Shown here: positions 59,421-60,000 of the stretch, one piece after another
How positions within the stretch are numbered: the first letter of the stretch is position 1
Layout of the letters: the number at the start of each line of letters is the position of its first letter
Assembly: GCA_014529385.2 (NCBI GenBank)
Contig: CM043968.1
Coordinates: forward strand, 4,948,001-5,008,000
From: Adiantum capillus-veneris
Taxonomy: Eukaryota > Streptophyta > Polypodiopsida > Polypodiales > Pteridaceae
Direction: 5' to 3'
DNA: 60,000 bases
Position numbers and translations under genes: made by a program
Notes under the pieces: generated by a model
Databases searched by the model: none
What the model saw: only the letters and a program-made list of their open reading frames with translations
Told to the model about the DNA's origin: nothing

Positions 59421-60000
59421 CATCTATCGAGAAAATACAAAAGTACAAAGTAGGGGGTCATCCATGGGAGGCTAGGATACAACACATACAGTGTATGGTG
59501 GGGGTGGAGCTCTCTCTTTAGGGAGTTTGGGTGCACATCTCTATGTTCAAAGGAGTACAATCACGAAGTGCATCAAGATGACTAGCTCCATCCCATGCCA
59601 AACTGAGGGTGTAGTGTGTGGTAAATGGGTGGGTGTGGTGTAAGGGCTGTGCGTATGATCGCGGCTGGGTTTGCAAGCAATTGAGAAAATCTATCCTAGC
59701 CCTTGGGCTGCCCGGTGGTGGGGAGTTTGCTCAATTCGGATCTCTTGGATTTGTATGTGATGGAGTCTCGGAGCTCTGTATTCTGGAGCTCGTGGGCGTC
59801 TCCTAGCTCTGACCGTCTCAGCATCAGGTTCACAAAGCTTCTAATCCAAAATCCAAAAGCCTTGTGCAAAACTGCCAAAAATCAGCCAACGTAATTTCCG
59901 GAAATCTGTACAGCTGTGCCACATCAGCATGTCAATGCAAATCTCGGAAATTTGTCCAGACTTTACGCTTTTGACTTTGTTTTAGGGTTAGGCCCCTCGA
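59421..60000. other. Unassigned sequence to the window end
   Basis: No repeat, domain or credible ORF recognised. It could be the body of a non-autonomous element whose 3' tail is at 59354. Confidence 0.4.

Overview
This window is eukaryotic nuclear DNA from a land plant, and almost all of it is transposable elements and dinucleotide microsatellites. The evidence is a Tork/TNT1-like Ty1/copia element, an Athila/Tat-like Ty3/gypsy element primed by tRNA-Asp, a plant L1-type LINE with a DUF4283-like and CCHC ORF1, plant-type splice sites, and very long (GA)n arrays. A repeat-rich seedless vascular plant such as a fern would fit, but that is inference. I see no rRNA, convincing tRNA, CRISPR or prokaryotic operon.

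Layout. 1-7240: a copia element whose first ~240 bases lie outside the window. It carries a 1.77-kb tandem duplication of LTR, primer site, gag and protease start. It sits inside the 3' LTR of a giant gypsy element (7241-30145, minus strand, internal region ~21 kb). Going 5' to 3' on the minus strand, the gypsy element has a 5' LTR, a tRNA-Asp-type primer site, a long leader with a 20-bp palindrome every ~285 bp, a broken gag, two tandem pol cassettes (PR-RT-RNaseH-IN, joined in frame), a retropepsin-like domain after the second integrase, a second palindrome-bearing spacer, an extra 3' ORF ending in a coiled coil, a polypurine tract and the 3' LTR.

30146-34300 is a two-ORF LINE that ends on (AC)n. 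34400-37640 is microsatellite-rich and shows no gene. 37826-39053 holds five exons of the only plausible host gene, a coiled-coil protein whose 3' part I cannot find. 39054-45800 is relic DNA: two orphan primer sites, a candidate TIR element and a truncated LINE. 45954-51211 is a nearly intact LINE, and 51817-52572 is a 5'-truncated relative; both lie between (GA)n arrays. 52896-58012 is a degenerate plant L1 with a poly(A) tail. 58013-60000 is mostly non-coding, with a TATA-like site, (CA)n/(GA)n arrays and one more LINE-like tail.

The most interesting signal is the LINE group. Several families end exactly at a dinucleotide array, share a small hairpin just before the 3' end, and the best copy separates ORF1 and ORF2 by one in-frame UGA followed by CGG, a known leaky-stop context. 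Together these suggest a microsatellite-inserting LINE that uses stop readthrough. The second is the in-frame double pol of the gypsy element. Probable insertion order: LINE at 30-34 kb, then gypsy at its (AC)n tail, then copia in the gypsy LTR, with the copia duplication after or during its insertion.
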